This document shows, in pieces, positions 1 through 11,796 of a stretch of 64,000 nucleotides of DNA. The translations under genes and the position numbers were made by a program. The notes under the pieces were generated by a model. It saw nothing but the letters and a program-made list of their open reading frames with translations, was not told where the DNA came from and ran no database searches. The stretch comes from Petrosia ficiformis (taxonomy: Eukaryota > Porifera > Demospongiae > Haplosclerida > Petrosiidae): the NCBI GenBank assembly GCA_947044365.1, contig OX345638.1, forward strand, positions 1,405,201-1,469,200, read 5' to 3'. How positions within the stretch are numbered: position 1 is the first letter of the stretch; every line of letters begins with the position of its first letter.

Positions 1-497
1 AACAAGTCATGATGAAATATACATACGTATGTAATGAACTTTTAATTCTTATATACATACAGGTACGTCTGTATGCAAGACTTTGAAAAGGAGTTTATGA
101 TTTTTAAATTGTGACTAGTGGTGTAATGTGTATGCATGGCTTATTAGGTATGTGCTTGCATATATGAGTCTCAAAAGGCATAGTGGAGGAAGACGTTCAT
201 GTCTGAAGAGACACATGGTAAATAAAAAGCAGAACTTTGTTTAGCTACATCAAGTGTTGTATGGCTTGTCAAATATATCAATGCATGCATGTATGCAGTC
301 TGTATATGTGAACTAATTTCCTTCTCATTGTTTGTTTTAGTGGATACTGTGTCATGTAGTGGGTCTATGTATGTATTCATTAGAGTAGATTATAATATAA
401 TGATTTGTATATTTTGCAATACAGAAAAATATACTCTAGATTATAATTTATTATATATTCAACTCATTTATATAATAACTTTTTAGTAATGTCAGTT
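1..497. other. AT-rich flank, no gene seen
   Basis: Downstream flank of the first sushi-repeat gene. It is AT-rich with scattered TATG/TACA runs. Its short open frames on both strands have no recognisable domain and differ from each other, so I treat them as chance. Confidence 0.6.
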
Positions 498-2101
498 TTA
501 GTTGTAGATTTTCTTGACTACACCTCCAGTTGTATCGGTACGATCACCAATCCTTATTCTTACTCCTCCTGTAATATCAGTACGATCAATAATGCGCCCT
601 CCAATAAGTCCAATGCGTCCTGCGATCCTTCTTCCAAATCCTCTTGTAGTATCAGTACGATCAATAATGCGCCCTCCAATAAGTCCAATGCGTCCTGCGA
701 TCCTTCTTCCAAATCCTCTTGTAGTATCAGTACGGTCAATAATGCGCCCTCCAAAGATTCCAACGCGTCCTCTTCCTCCTGTAGTATCAGTACGGTCACC
801 TACAACGAATCCTCCAAACCTTCTTCCTAGTCCTCCTGTAGTATCAGTACGATCACCAAACCTTCTTCTTAGTCCTCCTGTAGTGCGGTCACCAAACCTT
901 CCTCCTGTAGTATCAGTGCGGTCACCAAACCTTCTTCCTGTAGTATCAGTACGATCACCTACAATGAATCCAAACCTTCTTCCTAGTCCTCCTGTAGTAT
1001 CAGTACGATCACCAAACCTTCTTCTTAGTCCTCCTGTAGTGCGGTCACCAAACCTTCCTAGTCTTCCTGTAGTATCAGTACGATCACCAATACGTCCAGC
1101 AATGCGTCCTCTAATCCTACCTCGTATACCAACACCTCCTGTGGTATCAGTGCTGTCACCAATACGTCCAGCAATGCGTCCTCCAATCCTACCTCGTATA
1201 CCAACTCCTCCTGTGGTATCACCAACACGTCCAGCAATGCGTCCTCCAATCCTACCTCGTATACCAACTCCTCCTGTGGTATCACCAATACGTCCAGCAA
1301 TGCGTCCTCCAATCCTACCCCGTATACCAACTCCTCCTGTGGTATCACCAACACGTCCAGCAATGCGTCCTCTGATCCTACCCCGTATACCAACACCTCC
1401 TGTAGTATCAGTACGATCAAAAATGCGTCCACCAATACGTCTTCCTCCTATGAAACCAACTCTTCTACCAATAACAGTTCCTCGTCCATAATTGTAAGGC
1501 CCAGTATTGACATATGGATAGTTGTATGGATAGGTGTAAGGACGTGTTGCTGCATGGAGAAATTCAAGAATAAAAAGGACTTATGGAATTGGCTTGGTAG
1601 AAAAATAATATAATTACAACTACAGTAACACAAATTATAGTAAATAATTACAGTGACATATCTCAATATAGTAACACACTGTATAATTTCTTATTACATG
1701 GACAATAACATAACTTAGTTACTAAATATACTATCACAGTAAAAAACATATAAGGTTAATTCAACATTAATAATAATAGATGGAAATTGATTAATTATAT
1801 ATTTTATATATACATTTTTTATATTGCACATTTGAACCAGCTAGACATAATGTATTAGCTTACAGCATGTTGGAGCAATACCACCCCACACTCCAGTGGT
1901 GAGACATGTCCTTCTTGCAATCCCATGGAGATAATATCCCTTTCGGCAACTGTAAGTAGCTACACTACCATATACATATCCTCGAGATGTGGCTATGTAT
2001 CCATAAGAAGGATAGTTGAGGTGAGGACAGTATGATCCAACTGAGGACACAAAGGAAAGACTGATGGAAAAGAGAGCTAAGAAAAGCACAATTTTGAACA
2101 T
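498..2101 (-). CDS. Secreted sushi-domain protein with DRTDTT/GRI repeats, copy A
   Basis: Two exons, 2101-1864 and 1549-498, giving about 429 aa. Exon 1 starts MFKIVLFLALFSISLS, a clear signal peptide, then one CCP/sushi module with four Cys, the Gly-Tyr after Cys2 and the G-x-W before the last Cys. It ends PTC plus one base before donor GTAAGC. Exon 2 follows acceptor CAG in phase 1, so the joined codon is TCA. It encodes a Tyr/Pro hinge and then a long cationic repeat region with about 12 DRTDTT-type motifs separated by RIGGRI/GRFG-like segments; it ends in TAA at 498 and is open throughout. Longest repeat region of the five copies. The sushi fold usually mediates extracellular protein binding; the repeat region matches no family I know. 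Function unknown; matrix, adhesive or defence roles are possible. Confidence 0.8.
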
Positions 2102-2189
2102 TTCGGCTGGCTGCAGTTCTATAATTAACGTCTCTTCTAAGTTGCTTCAGAAACTGAAATTGAATGCTATGAATGCTATGAAGTGAGTT

Positions 2190-2330
2190 CAAACAGCTTT
2201 TTATAGGTATGTGTTTTCGATTGAGTAATTTCAGACCCTTATGCTTTGACTTCTCTGTAAAGTGCATTCATGAAGACGATAGCACACACCCATGATAGTG
2301 CCATGTCTTAGTGAAAATGGATAAGAGTGC
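2190..2330 (-). promoter_or_regulatory. TATA promoter and conserved upstream block of copy A
   Basis: TATAAAAA at 2198-2205 lies 97 bases before the ATG and follows the conserved context AAACAGCTTTTTATA (plus strand). A distal block at about 2235-2330, around CTTCTCTGTAAAGTGC and GCCATGTCTTAG (plus strand), recurs upstream of all five sushi-repeat copies. Confidence 0.7.
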
Positions 2331-2394
2331 TTTTTTAATGGTTTCATGATAAATGTATAAGCACAATTAATGTGTATATGATAGACATGTTTCT

Positions 2395-2645
2395 TACACT
2401 TAAAATATCAGACAGCACACAAACAAGGTTGGGATGGTATCTTGGCAACAAAATTAAACTAACCGATTTCACATTATATATACACATAATATATACATAT
2501 AATGTAACCCTACTTAAGTAGCAAAGCTGTACTTAATATGTAATAATATGTATGTATAATAGTTTCTGAAGTACCAAGTAGCTACATTCCAATCTTGTTT
2601 GTGTGGTTTTTCGATTTTGATATCCCTTCATCACTTTTTGTCATT
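2395..2645. repeat. Degenerate inverted-repeat element (hairpin family)
   Basis: Contains AAACAAGGTTGGGATGGTA and, about 150 bases on, an inverted counterpart around CCAATCTTGTTTGTGTGG. The same arms occur upstream of the other sushi-repeat copies and at 13640-13890, 16530-16745, 19270-19500, 26311-26606 and 58616-58800. Non-coding, MITE-like. Confidence 0.55.
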
Positions 2646-3563
2646 CTTTTATAATTATAATAGTCTGAATGTTAATCAGTACACGAAATTATAATGAATC
2701 TCATGCCCAGCATCTCACACAGCTGTATCAATCATGTGATTCTTTAGGGAAATGTTCATGTCAATCATGTGATTCTTTAGGGAAATGTTCATGAATATAT
2801 GATCTTGAGCAGATGATTGGAGTATACGTAGGTTTTACCTAACTTGAAGGCTGTCTTAGAGTTGAATTTGGTAGGTGAATAATTTATTATTATTGTATTT
2901 GAGAAATACTATAGAAAAACATGTTTGCTTGATACTGAATTGCATAGGTGTTGTCATGGCAACAAAATGGGTGGGCATTTGTTGGCAAAACAATTATTTG
3001 ATTACCAAAGCAATGAATAGATTACTGAAAATATTCTGTAGGAAAAAGTTATTATTTAGTATGTTACACGTGTATGATAAGTACGTAGAGTAAGCATTCT
3101 ATTGTGGGATATTTGTTAATTCTCACAACTTGTTGTACATTGTAAGTATGTCTGGTTATATATAACTGTATTCAGACATCATTCACGTTCACCATGGCAT
3201 CAGAAAAATGTTAATACCTTCAGTTTGGAACAACCAGTGATCGTTTTACCTGCATCATCTGTCTGTCATGCAATAAAAATATAAAAAAACACTTTATACT
3301 AGTCTAAATACCTTCTAAATAGGCTTAAAATCAGTCATACAGATGTTTGTATAAACATATATACTGCATACCTGTTATGAGGTGGGTACGTACATATTCA
3401 TAGCAGTTGAAATATTAAATTTTGATGAATTGTCAATTGTATTGCATGTATATAGCTATAATATAATATAAAATAATTATGTATATGCAATTGTACTGTA
3501 CATTTATGTGTATATCTAATATATTCAAGTCATTCATATATAATATTCTTAGCAATGTCAGTT
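2646..3563. other. Intergenic: 33-base direct repeat and MITE end
   Basis: A 33-base unit starting TCAATCATGTGATTC is present twice in tandem at 2728-2793. At about 3176-3258 there is one end of the GTTCACATTCACCATG element family. No gene is visible; the 72-codon open frame at 2875 has no domain. Confidence 0.5.
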
Positions 3564-4761
3564 TCAGTAGTAAACTCTGCCTCCTATCCTTCTTTGTCCT
3601 CTAATCTGCCCACGTCTTCCTATGCCCCCAATGTGTCCTCCTATGCGTCCTCCAGTAGTATCAGTACGATCAAAAATGCGTCCAAAGCGTCCTCCAATCC
3701 TTCCTCGTAGTCCTCCTGTAGTATCAGTACGATCACCAAACCTTCCTAGTCCTCTTGTAGTATCAGTACGATCAGCAATACGTCCAGCAATGCGTCCTCT
3801 GATCCTACCCCGTATACCAAATCCTCCTGTAGTATCAGTACGATCACCAAACCTTCCTGTAGTATCAGTATGATCAGCAATACGTCCAGCAATGCGTCCT
3901 CTGATTCTACCTCGTATACCAACTCCTCCTGTAGTATCAGTACGATCACCAAACCTTCCTGTAGTATCAGTACGATCAGCAATACGTCCAGCAATGCGTC
4001 CTCTGATCCTACCCCGTATACCAATTCCTCTTGTAGTATCAGTACGATCACCAATACGTCCACCAATGCGTCCTCTTCTTCCTATCAAACTAACTCTTCC
4101 TCCACCAATAACAGGTCCTACTTGTCCTCCATAATTGTAAGGTGTAGTATAAGTATAACTAGGGTATGTGTAAGTACTTGGGTATGTGTAAGTACTTGGA
4201 TAGGTGTAAGTACTTGGATAGGTATAAGTGCTGATAGGACGTATTGCTACAATAGAGAAATTCAAAAATCGTATTATAGCGTTACTAAATACCTCAAAGA
4301 ATTGCCTTGGTGGGAATTATAGTAGCATCAGTTTTAGCATTTAATTGTTATAGTAAATAAATATAATAATATAACCCAGTAAATCTAAATAATTATAGTT
4401 ACACAGTGCAGAACCTTTAATGCCTATCTATTAGTAGTGACAGATGCAAATAGAGTAACAAGAACTATAATCAATGAAAATAATTCATATTGAACCACCT
4501 AGACATAACATATACTAACTTACAGCATGTTGGAGCAACACCACCCCATACTCCAGTGCTGAGGCAATACCTTTGTGCATTCCCATAGAGATAATATCCC
4601 TTTCGGCAACTGTAAGTTGCTACACTACCATAGACATATCCTCGAGATGTAGCTATGTATCCATAAGAAGGATAGTTGAGGTGAGGACAGTATGATCCGA
4701 CTGAAGAGACAACGGAAAGACTGATGGAAAAGAGAGCTAAGAAAAGCACAATCTTGAACAT
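3564..4761 (-). CDS. Secreted sushi-domain protein with DRTDTT/GRI repeats, copy B
   Basis: Exons 4761-4524 and 4246-3564, about 306 aa. Exon 1 has the same 238-base length, signal peptide and four-Cys CCP module as copy A; donor GTAAGT, acceptor TAG, phase 1. Exon 2 begins with four TYPS/TYTYP hinge repeats, then YNYGGQVGP and eight DRTDTT motifs (one as DHTDTT) alternating with RGRIRGRIAGRIAD and GRFGD segments, ending RVYY and TGA. Hinge and repeats are strongly cationic with no Cys, so disulphides are limited to the sushi domain. Best-preserved example of the architecture. Confidence 0.85.
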
Positions 4762-4849
4762 TTCAGGTGGACTTTGACAATCAACTTCTGTATATTTGTA
4801 AGTTGCTTCAGTAGCTTCAGGAACTGAAATTGAATGCTGTGAAGTGAAT

Positions 4850-4990
4850 TCAAACAGCTTTTATACTTATGTGTTCTTGATGAAGTAATTTTCAAATCTC
4901 TATGCTTTGGCTTCTCTGTAAAGTGCCTTCATCAAATTCATTGCACACACCTATAATGTGCCATGTCTGAGTGGAATTGGACATGAGTGC
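4850..4990 (-). promoter_or_regulatory. TATA promoter and upstream block of copy B
   Basis: TATAAAAG at 4858-4865, 97 bases before the ATG, the same spacing as in copies A and E. The conserved distal block lies at 4905-4990. Confidence 0.7.
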
Positions 4991-5089
4991 GTTTTAATGG
5001 TTTGATCATGATAATTGAATTAAGCACAGTAAATTAATATATGATAAACATGTTTAAGAATTGTTATACTTTAAATAAGTGGGCATTAC

Positions 5090-5381
5090 AAAGCACACCT
5101 TAGCAACAACATTATACTAATTACTTCCATCTAATGTTACCCTACACAAGTACCTCAGTAAATAGCAAAACACAGAGCTATAGTTTATACTATAATGTAT
5201 AGGATTAATGGAAGTGCATGGTTAATTTAATTTTATCTGTCTGCCATGTAGAATTTCGAAAAACACTTTAATAAAATATCATAGTCTAAACACTTTCTGT
5301 ATAATCAGTCATACAGATGTTGTATATACATATGTATATACTGCATACTCGTATGCCTATACGTGATAAGCCATACAATAT
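5090..5381. repeat. Block duplicated again at 8741-9025
   Basis: The stretch from the CACACCTTAGCAAC region through ATACGTGATAAGCC recurs almost base for base upstream of copy C. This ties copies B and C to a common duplicated unit. Confidence 0.65.
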
Positions 5382-5687
5382 ACAAGAATAATAAAAAACA
5401 TTTTAAAAAATGAAAGAGTATGTAGGGATATATATCAAAACCGAAAAAGCACAGGAACAAGATGGCTTTGGCAACAAAATGAAATACCACTTCCACATAA
5501 CAACTTTACATAAGTATCATTTCTTTGTGTTTTGCCTTTACTTAAGTTGTTTATACTTATGCAGGGTTGTTATGTGGAAGTGGTATTTCATTTTGTTGCC
5601 AAAGCCATCTTGTTCCTGTGCTTTTTCGGCTTTGATATATATCCCTACATACTCTTTCATTTTTTAAAATGTTTTTTATTATTCTTG
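5382..5687. mobile_element. Near-perfect long hairpin element (MITE-like)
   Basis: Arms 5382-5504 and 5566-5687 are almost exact reverse complements (about 120 bases each) around a 61-base loop. Outer ends carry AATAATAAAAAACATTTT; inner ends carry CACTTCCACATAACAAC. The arm identity suggests recent insertion or gene conversion. No coding capacity. Confidence 0.85.
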
Positions 5688-7038
5688 TTTCAATTCTATT
5701 TTTTTAAAATTGAGGTAAATGTTTGATCAAATACGTGATGACTATTCTGTTTCATTTACAGTACTGATATTTTCTGCAGGAACGGTGTCCAGAAGGAGAC
5801 AGTACTCAAAATTTACTGCAATATTATAATTATTTGTTATTACAATTCCTACATACTCTTTCATTTTTGAACATGTTTCTATATTATTCTTGTTTCGATT
5901 CTATTTTTAAATGACTCAGTATAATAATATATATCCCTACGCACTCTTTCATTTTTAAAAATGTTTTTTTATTATTTTTGTATACAATGAATTAATGGCA
6001 CAATTGTGATGAAATTTCTTATCTGAGAGTGATCAACTAACACATTCAGTTATAGTAATGATTTGCACATGGACAGTTTCAGTATTATCTGGGTTTACAA
6101 ATTTTGCTATTTGTGGAAGTGATGATATGCAGTACAGAAGCACATTCAGTACAGAAGCACACTCAGTTATACTACTGAATGATTTGTACATGGACAGTTC
6201 AGTATCATCTGGGTTTACAAATATTGCTATTTGTGGAAGTGATGATATGTATAATACTTTATACAACTTATCTGTTTTGTAGAACACCATCTCCATAATA
6301 ACATCCATAATTATTCTCTTAAATTAATGGGTGTGTTTTAAAGGGTGTGATTTGTTAAAAATGGGGTCCTATCATAAGTAGGTTGCTGTAGTGGCTGAAA
6401 GTATTCGTTGTCTAAGTCAAGAAACAGAACAGTACAAAGTTTGTTCCCCTGAATTTAACTTAAAATATATTTGTATTTGTGCTACAACTACTTTAATAGC
6501 TCCAGAAACGTAGAAATCTATTTTTATGAAAAAAAGGAATAATAGTGAATAAGATTTTGCCAGTTTTGCTACTCGCCGATCTCTACATTAACGAGGATCT
6601 TTGGACATCTGAAAGGTATTTTTAGTGATAAAATTACTCAGTATTATAAGTTTTATGTATATTTTAACTTATCTGTATATATTAGCAGAGATTTCAGCTT
6701 ACCACTTGCAATTGAAATGCATGGGCGGCCATTTTTTTTCTGGGCCATCCCTACATAGAGAGTACTACCGTACTCTCTGATAACTGTAAGTATAAATAGG
6801 CCTGTGTTTTTTGCTCTTTTAATTAATTCTTATACAGTGAAACCCCTCCTTTCTGGATATCCTGAAATGAGGACATCCTCGTATTGTGGGTGGCATTTAA
6901 AAACCAAACTGTGCCGCTTTATAATATAAATTTGTTCTTGAAATGAGGGCACCCCTCTAATCAAGACACTTGTATTTGTCCCAAAGGTGTCTGGTAAGTT
7001 TCAATAAAACTACTAAGAAATGATGCATTGCATCGTAT

Positions 7039-7060
<22 letters not shown>
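5688..7060. repeat. Intergenic with fragments of dispersed repeats
   Basis: Partial hairpin-family ends (ACTCTTTCATTTTT) recur near 5860 and 5945. A segment of about 100 bases is tandemly duplicated at 6045-6250 (GTGGAAGTGATGATATG twice). The 6550-6780 stretch has an inverted relative at 26085-26300 (shared GGCGGCCATTTTTT and CTCTATGTAGGGATGG). A TA microsatellite lies at 7036-7072. No gene is supported. Confidence 0.5.
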
Positions 7061-7074
<14 letters not shown>

Positions 7075-7084
7075 CATGTGTATA

Positions 7085-7290
7085 TGTTATGCTGAAGCCA
7101 CCCTTCAAAGTTTCTGACAGTGCTGTACATGCACCTGGTTTGATATGTGCACTGTGTGGTTTGTGGCTTCATTAAGCTGTATAAACACGCCTTTGAAGTC
7201 ATGAAATGTATTGGCTATGTCATCCCACTTGTGCAATATAATCACCCCACCCTTAGTGATTATAGACCTGATATAGCACTCATAACCTAT
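7085..7290. repeat. Dispersed repeat, copy 1 (others at 9385-9560 and 21410-21660)
   Basis: The three copies share GAAGCCACCCTTCAAAG and GTGGTTTGTGGCTTCATTAA. Two lie in equivalent places downstream of copies C and D; the third is inside the second gene family, so it predates or moved independently of the tandem duplication. Confidence 0.6.
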
Positions 7291-7578
7291 ATATCTAGTA
7301 TTGTATGGCTTGTCAACATGTATGAAATATGTACTGTTAACCAATTTCATTCTTAATATAATTTTAGTGGATACTGTGGCATGCAGAGAGTCTACAGGTA
7401 CGTATGTATAACTATTAATTGAAATATCAGATAATGATGAATCTTCAATTATACTGCATTATGTATTTGTATGTATAATACACAACTATGTATACTTGTA
7501 CTGTACATTTATGTATGTATATATAATACTCATTCGTAATAATATCAATTAATTATGATATATTTAGCAATGTAAGTT

Positions 7579-8404
7579 TCAGTAGTAATATGGATTGTTT
7601 ATTCCTCCAATCCTCCTTCGTCGTCCGATCCTATCCCGTATACCAAACCCTCCTGTAGTATCAGTATGATCACCAAACCTTCCTGTAGTATCAGTGCGAT
7701 CAAAAATGCGTCTTCCACCAAAACGTCTTCTTCCTATGATACCAGCTCTTCGTTGTCCATAGTAGTATGGCCTGGTATTGGTATATGGATAACCAGGGTA
7801 TGTATAAGTACTTGGATAAGTGTACGCACTTGGATAAGTGTACGTACTTGGATAGTTATAAGGAAGTGTTGCTGCATGGAGAAATTGGAAAATCATATAA
7901 TTACAAATAATCACAGTAACACACATATTATAATGAATACATAACTATAGTGACACACTGTATCTAAACATAGTAACACAGTAGTAACATGTATGTTTGT
8001 ATTCTATATCCAATTATATAACCCAGTGTCTAAATACAGTGAAAGCAGTAATACAGAACTATAAGACTAATTCTGTGACAGATGCGAATGATTATAGCAA
8101 TTATCTTTTTTTTATACATTTTTAAATATTGTTCGTTTGAACTAGCTAGGCATGTATTAAACTTACAACATGTTGGAGCAACACCACCCCATACTCCAGA
8201 GTTGAGGCAATACCTTTGTGCATTCCCATGGAGATAATATCCCTTTTGGCAACTGTAAGTTGCTACACTGCCATATACATATCCTTGAGACGTGGAGATG
8301 TATCCATAAGAAGGATAGTTGAGGTAAGGACAGTATGGTCCAACTGAAGAGACAACGGAAAGACTGATGGAAAAGAGAGCTAAGAAAAGTACAATCTTTA
8401 ACAT
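7579..8404 (-). CDS. Secreted sushi-domain protein with short repeat tail, copy C
   Basis: Exons 8404-8167 and 7871-7579, about 176 aa, the shortest intact member. Exon 1 starts MLKIVLFLALFSISLS and keeps all four sushi Cys; donor GTAAGT, acceptor CAG, phase 1. Exon 2 has the TYP hinge (YNYPSTYTYPSAYTYPS), then GQRRAGIIGRRRFGGRR and only two DRTDTT-type motifs (DRTDTT, DHTDTT), ending NNPYYY and TGA. The reduced tail shows the repeat number is free to change while exon 1 is held constant. Confidence 0.82.
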
Positions 8405-8489
8405 TTCAGCTGCAGTTTGACAATCAACTTCTGTACATGTAAATTACTTCAGTAGCCTCAGGAACTCAAATTGAATGGTTTGAAGTGAA

Positions 8490-8640
8490 TTGAAACAGCT
8501 TTTTATAGTTTTGTGTTCTTGATAAAGTAATGTTCACATCTACCTGCTTTGGCTCCTCTGTAAAGTGCCTTCATCAAGTCCATTGCACACACCTATAATG
8601 TGCCATGTCTGAGTGGAATTGGACATGAGTGCTTTTAAAT
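8490..8640 (-). promoter_or_regulatory. TATA promoter and upstream block of copy C
   Basis: TATAAAAA at 8500-8507, 96 bases before the ATG, with the distal conserved block at 8548-8640. Confidence 0.7.
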
Positions 8641-9900
8641 GGTTTGATCACGATAAATGACAATAAATTAATATGTGTATGATAAACATGTTTCAGAGTT
8701 ATTATACTTCAAATAAATGGGCATTACAAAGCACACAAACAAATTAAGATCGTACCTTAGCAACTAATTACTTCCATCTAAAGTTACCCTACACAAGTAC
8801 CTCAGTAAATAGCAAAACACAGAGCTATAGTTTATACTATAATGTATAGGATTAATGGAAGTGCATGGTTAATTTAATTTTATCTGTCTACCATGTAGAA
8901 TTTCGAAAAACACTTAAATAAAATATCATAGTCTAAAAACTTTCTGTATAATCAGTCATACAGATGTTGTATATACATATGTATATACTGCATACTCGTA
9001 TGCCTATACGTGATAAGCCATACAATAACTGTAAGTATAAATAGGCCTGTGTTTTTTGCTCTTTTAATTAATTCTTATACAGTGAAACCCCTCCTTTCTG
9101 GATATCCTGAAATGAGGACATACTCGTATTAGTGACATTTAAAATGTCCAAACTGTGCTTTATAATATACATTGTTCCTGAAATGAGGGCACCCCTCTAA
9201 TCAAGACACTTGTATTTGTCCCAAAGGTGTCTGGAATAGCTGTATAACTTATAGCCGAAGAGGCTATCAGGCTGAAATGTTTTAGTTCCAGAACTTATAC
9301 GTAATATTATTAAGTTTCAATAAAGCTTAATAAACTACTAAGAAACCATTGTATCATATATATATATATATATATATATATGTTATGATGAAGGCCACCC
9401 TTCAAAGCTTCAGACAGTGCTATAAATGTGATACATGCACCTGGTTTGATATGTGCACTGTGTGGTTTGTGGCTTCATTAAGCTGTATAGACAGTCATGA
9501 AATAATTATAATGGTTATGTCATACCCACTTGTATATAATCACCCGCCCTCAGTGATTATAAACCTGATGGCATGACATAAACTATACATATGTAGATCT
9601 ATAATACATATATCTAGCATTGTCAACGTGTATGAAATATGTACCATTTTATGTTAACCAATTTCATTCTTAATGTATAATTTTAGTGGATACTGTGGCA
9701 TGCAGAGAGTTTACACTTACGTATGTATAACTATATCAGATAATGATGAATCTTCAATTATACTGGATTATGTATTTGTATGTATAATACACAACAAAAT
9801 ATATGTATACTTGTACTGTACATTTATGTATGTATATATAATACATTCATGTCATTCATAATAATATCAATTAATTATGATATATTTAGCAATGTAAGTT
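8641..9900. repeat. Intergenic duplicated block between copies C and D
   Basis: 8741-9025 matches 5090-5381; 9015-9230 matches about 6770-7000; 9335-9900 matches about 7000-7578. This is the flank of a recent segmental duplication that produced copies C and D. It includes a TA microsatellite at 9354-9381. No separate gene is seen. Confidence 0.65.
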
Positions 9901-10724
9901 TCAGTAGTAATATGGATTGTTTATTCCTCCAATCCTCCTTCGTTGTCTGATCCTATCCCGTATACCAAACCCTCCTGTAGTATCAGTATGATCACCAAAC
10001 CTTCCTTTATTATCAGTGCGATCAAAAATGCGTCTTCCACCAATACGTCTTCTTCTTCCTATGATACCAGCTCTTCGTTGTCCATAGTAGTAAGGCCTGG
10101 TATTAATTATTGGTATATGGATAACCAGGGTATGTATAAGGACTTGGATAAGTGTACGTACTTGGATAATTGTACGTATTTGGATAGTTATAAGGATATG
10201 TTGCTGCATGGAGAAATTGAAGAATCATATAATTATAAACAACACACACATTATAATGAATACGTAACTATAGTGACACACTGTACCTAAACATAGTAAC
10301 ACAGTAGTAACATGTATGTTTGTATTCTATATCCAATTATATAACCCAGTATCTAAATACAGTAATGCAGTAATACAGAACTGTAAGACTAATACTATAT
10401 ATAGTGACAGATGCGAATGATTATAGCAATTATCTTTTTTTTTACATTTTTAAATGTTTGAACTAGCTAGGCATGTATTAAACTTACAACATGTTGGAGC
10501 AACACCACCCCATACTCCAGAGTTGAGGCAATACCTTTGTGCATTCCCAGGGATATAATATCCCTTTTGGCAAGTGTAAGTAGCTACACTGCCATATACA
10601 TATCCTTGAGATGTGGCTACATATCCATAAAAGGATAGTTGAGGTGAGGACGGTATGGTCCAACTGCAGAGACAACTGAAATACTGATGGAAAAGAGAGC
10701 TAAGACAAACAAAATCTTAAACAT
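9901..10724 (-). pseudogene. Sushi-repeat copy D, broken
   Basis: Closest to copy C. The exon 1 region 10724-10488 is 237 bases instead of 238: one base is lost relative to copy C within the NYPSYGY codons, and the shifted frame meets a stop three codons later. The first sushi Cys is replaced by Arg (YRP for YCP). The exon 2 region 10203-9901 has a 7-base insertion (ATTAATT on the plus strand, near 10105) that puts a stop in the expected frame, and one DRTDTT has become DRTDNK. Splice signals (GTAAGT, CAG) and the tail NNPYYY are still intact. Four independent lesions make assembly error unlikely. Confidence 0.8.
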
Positions 10725-10779
10725 TTCTGAATCAGTGACAGCAACAATGTAAATTGCTTGAATGTTGTGAAGTGAATTA

Positions 10780-10930
10780 AAACAGCTTTTTATAGTTATG
10801 TGTTTTCAATTAAGTAATTTCACATACATATGCTTTGACTTCGCTGAGGGTGAAGTGCCACCTTAAAATCTACACACCCATTGCCATGTCTGAGTGAAAT
10901 GGAAAAGCTTAGTTGAATGCTTTTTAACGG
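10780..10930 (-). promoter_or_regulatory. Promoter remnant of copy D
   Basis: TATAAAAA at 10787-10794 is only 63 bases from the ATG; about 34 bases of the leader present in A, B, C and E are missing. The distal block is partly preserved at 10828-10930. Confidence 0.6.
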
Positions 10931-11091
10931 TTTGATTATAATAAATGTATAAGCAAACATGATGTGTGAGTGATAAACATGTTCCTTACAATGTAAAATA
11001 CTAGACAGCACACAGACAAGAATGAGATGGTAGCTTAGCAACAAACTACATCTCTACTTGTGTAGCTCAAAATACAGACATATACTTAATA

Positions 11092-11388
11092 TAAAGGCTG
11101 GGAACTGGCCGAGATTCTGAAATCAATTATCACTAACTTCAATTCGATTGATAATTGATTAAAATCAGTGGAAGTAATTAGGCCAATTAAGTCAATTAAT
11201 ACAGGAAACTCCTCCCATTTAATGATCAAAAAGGCTTTGTGTCACCTCCATATTGTGCATTATTTGCTGTCGCATGCATGTCTTTTGGAATAATTAGTAT
11301 AATCGATATTGTAGACTTACAATCGATAATCAGAAGAATTTTCAATATTGATTAATTAATCAATTAATCGATTAATCATCCCAGCCCT
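11092..11388. mobile_element. Non-autonomous DNA element, hAT-like
   Basis: Ends read AGGCTGGGA and TCCCAGCCCT. The 8-base direct repeat ACTTAATA flanks it exactly at 11084-11091 and 11389-11396, as expected for hAT-type target duplication. A second copy in the opposite orientation is at 50556-50837. No transposase. Confidence 0.75.
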
Positions 11389-11796
11389 ACTTAATATATG
11401 TATGTATGTGTAGGGTTATATGGAAGTGGTTAGTTTAATTTGTTGCTGAGATGTCGCACAATCTTGTTTTGATCACTACATGTTCTTTCATAATAATTAT
11501 CATTCTTTTATTGTAGTTAATTAATTAGAATTACAATTACAACAAGCCTGATAGGTATATATCTATTTTTTTCGTTTTAGTGAATACTATATGTTATGAA
11601 GTCAGTGCATACATATTTATAACTGTTGAAATATTAAATTTTGATGAATCGTCAATTATCATTATTAAATATATAAATAAATATATATATATTTATATGT
11701 ATAATACATATAAAATATATGCACTTGTACTGTACATTTATGTGTGTGTATATAATATATTCAAGTCATTCATATATATTTTTAGCAATGTCAGTT

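Noticed and set aside
514..1491. Long plus-strand frame rich in VVSVRS/RPPISP repeats
   Set aside because: It is the reverse strand of the DRTDTT coding exon of copy A; the same mirror frames appear wherever that exon type occurs. The minus-strand reading has signal peptide, sushi domain and splice sites.
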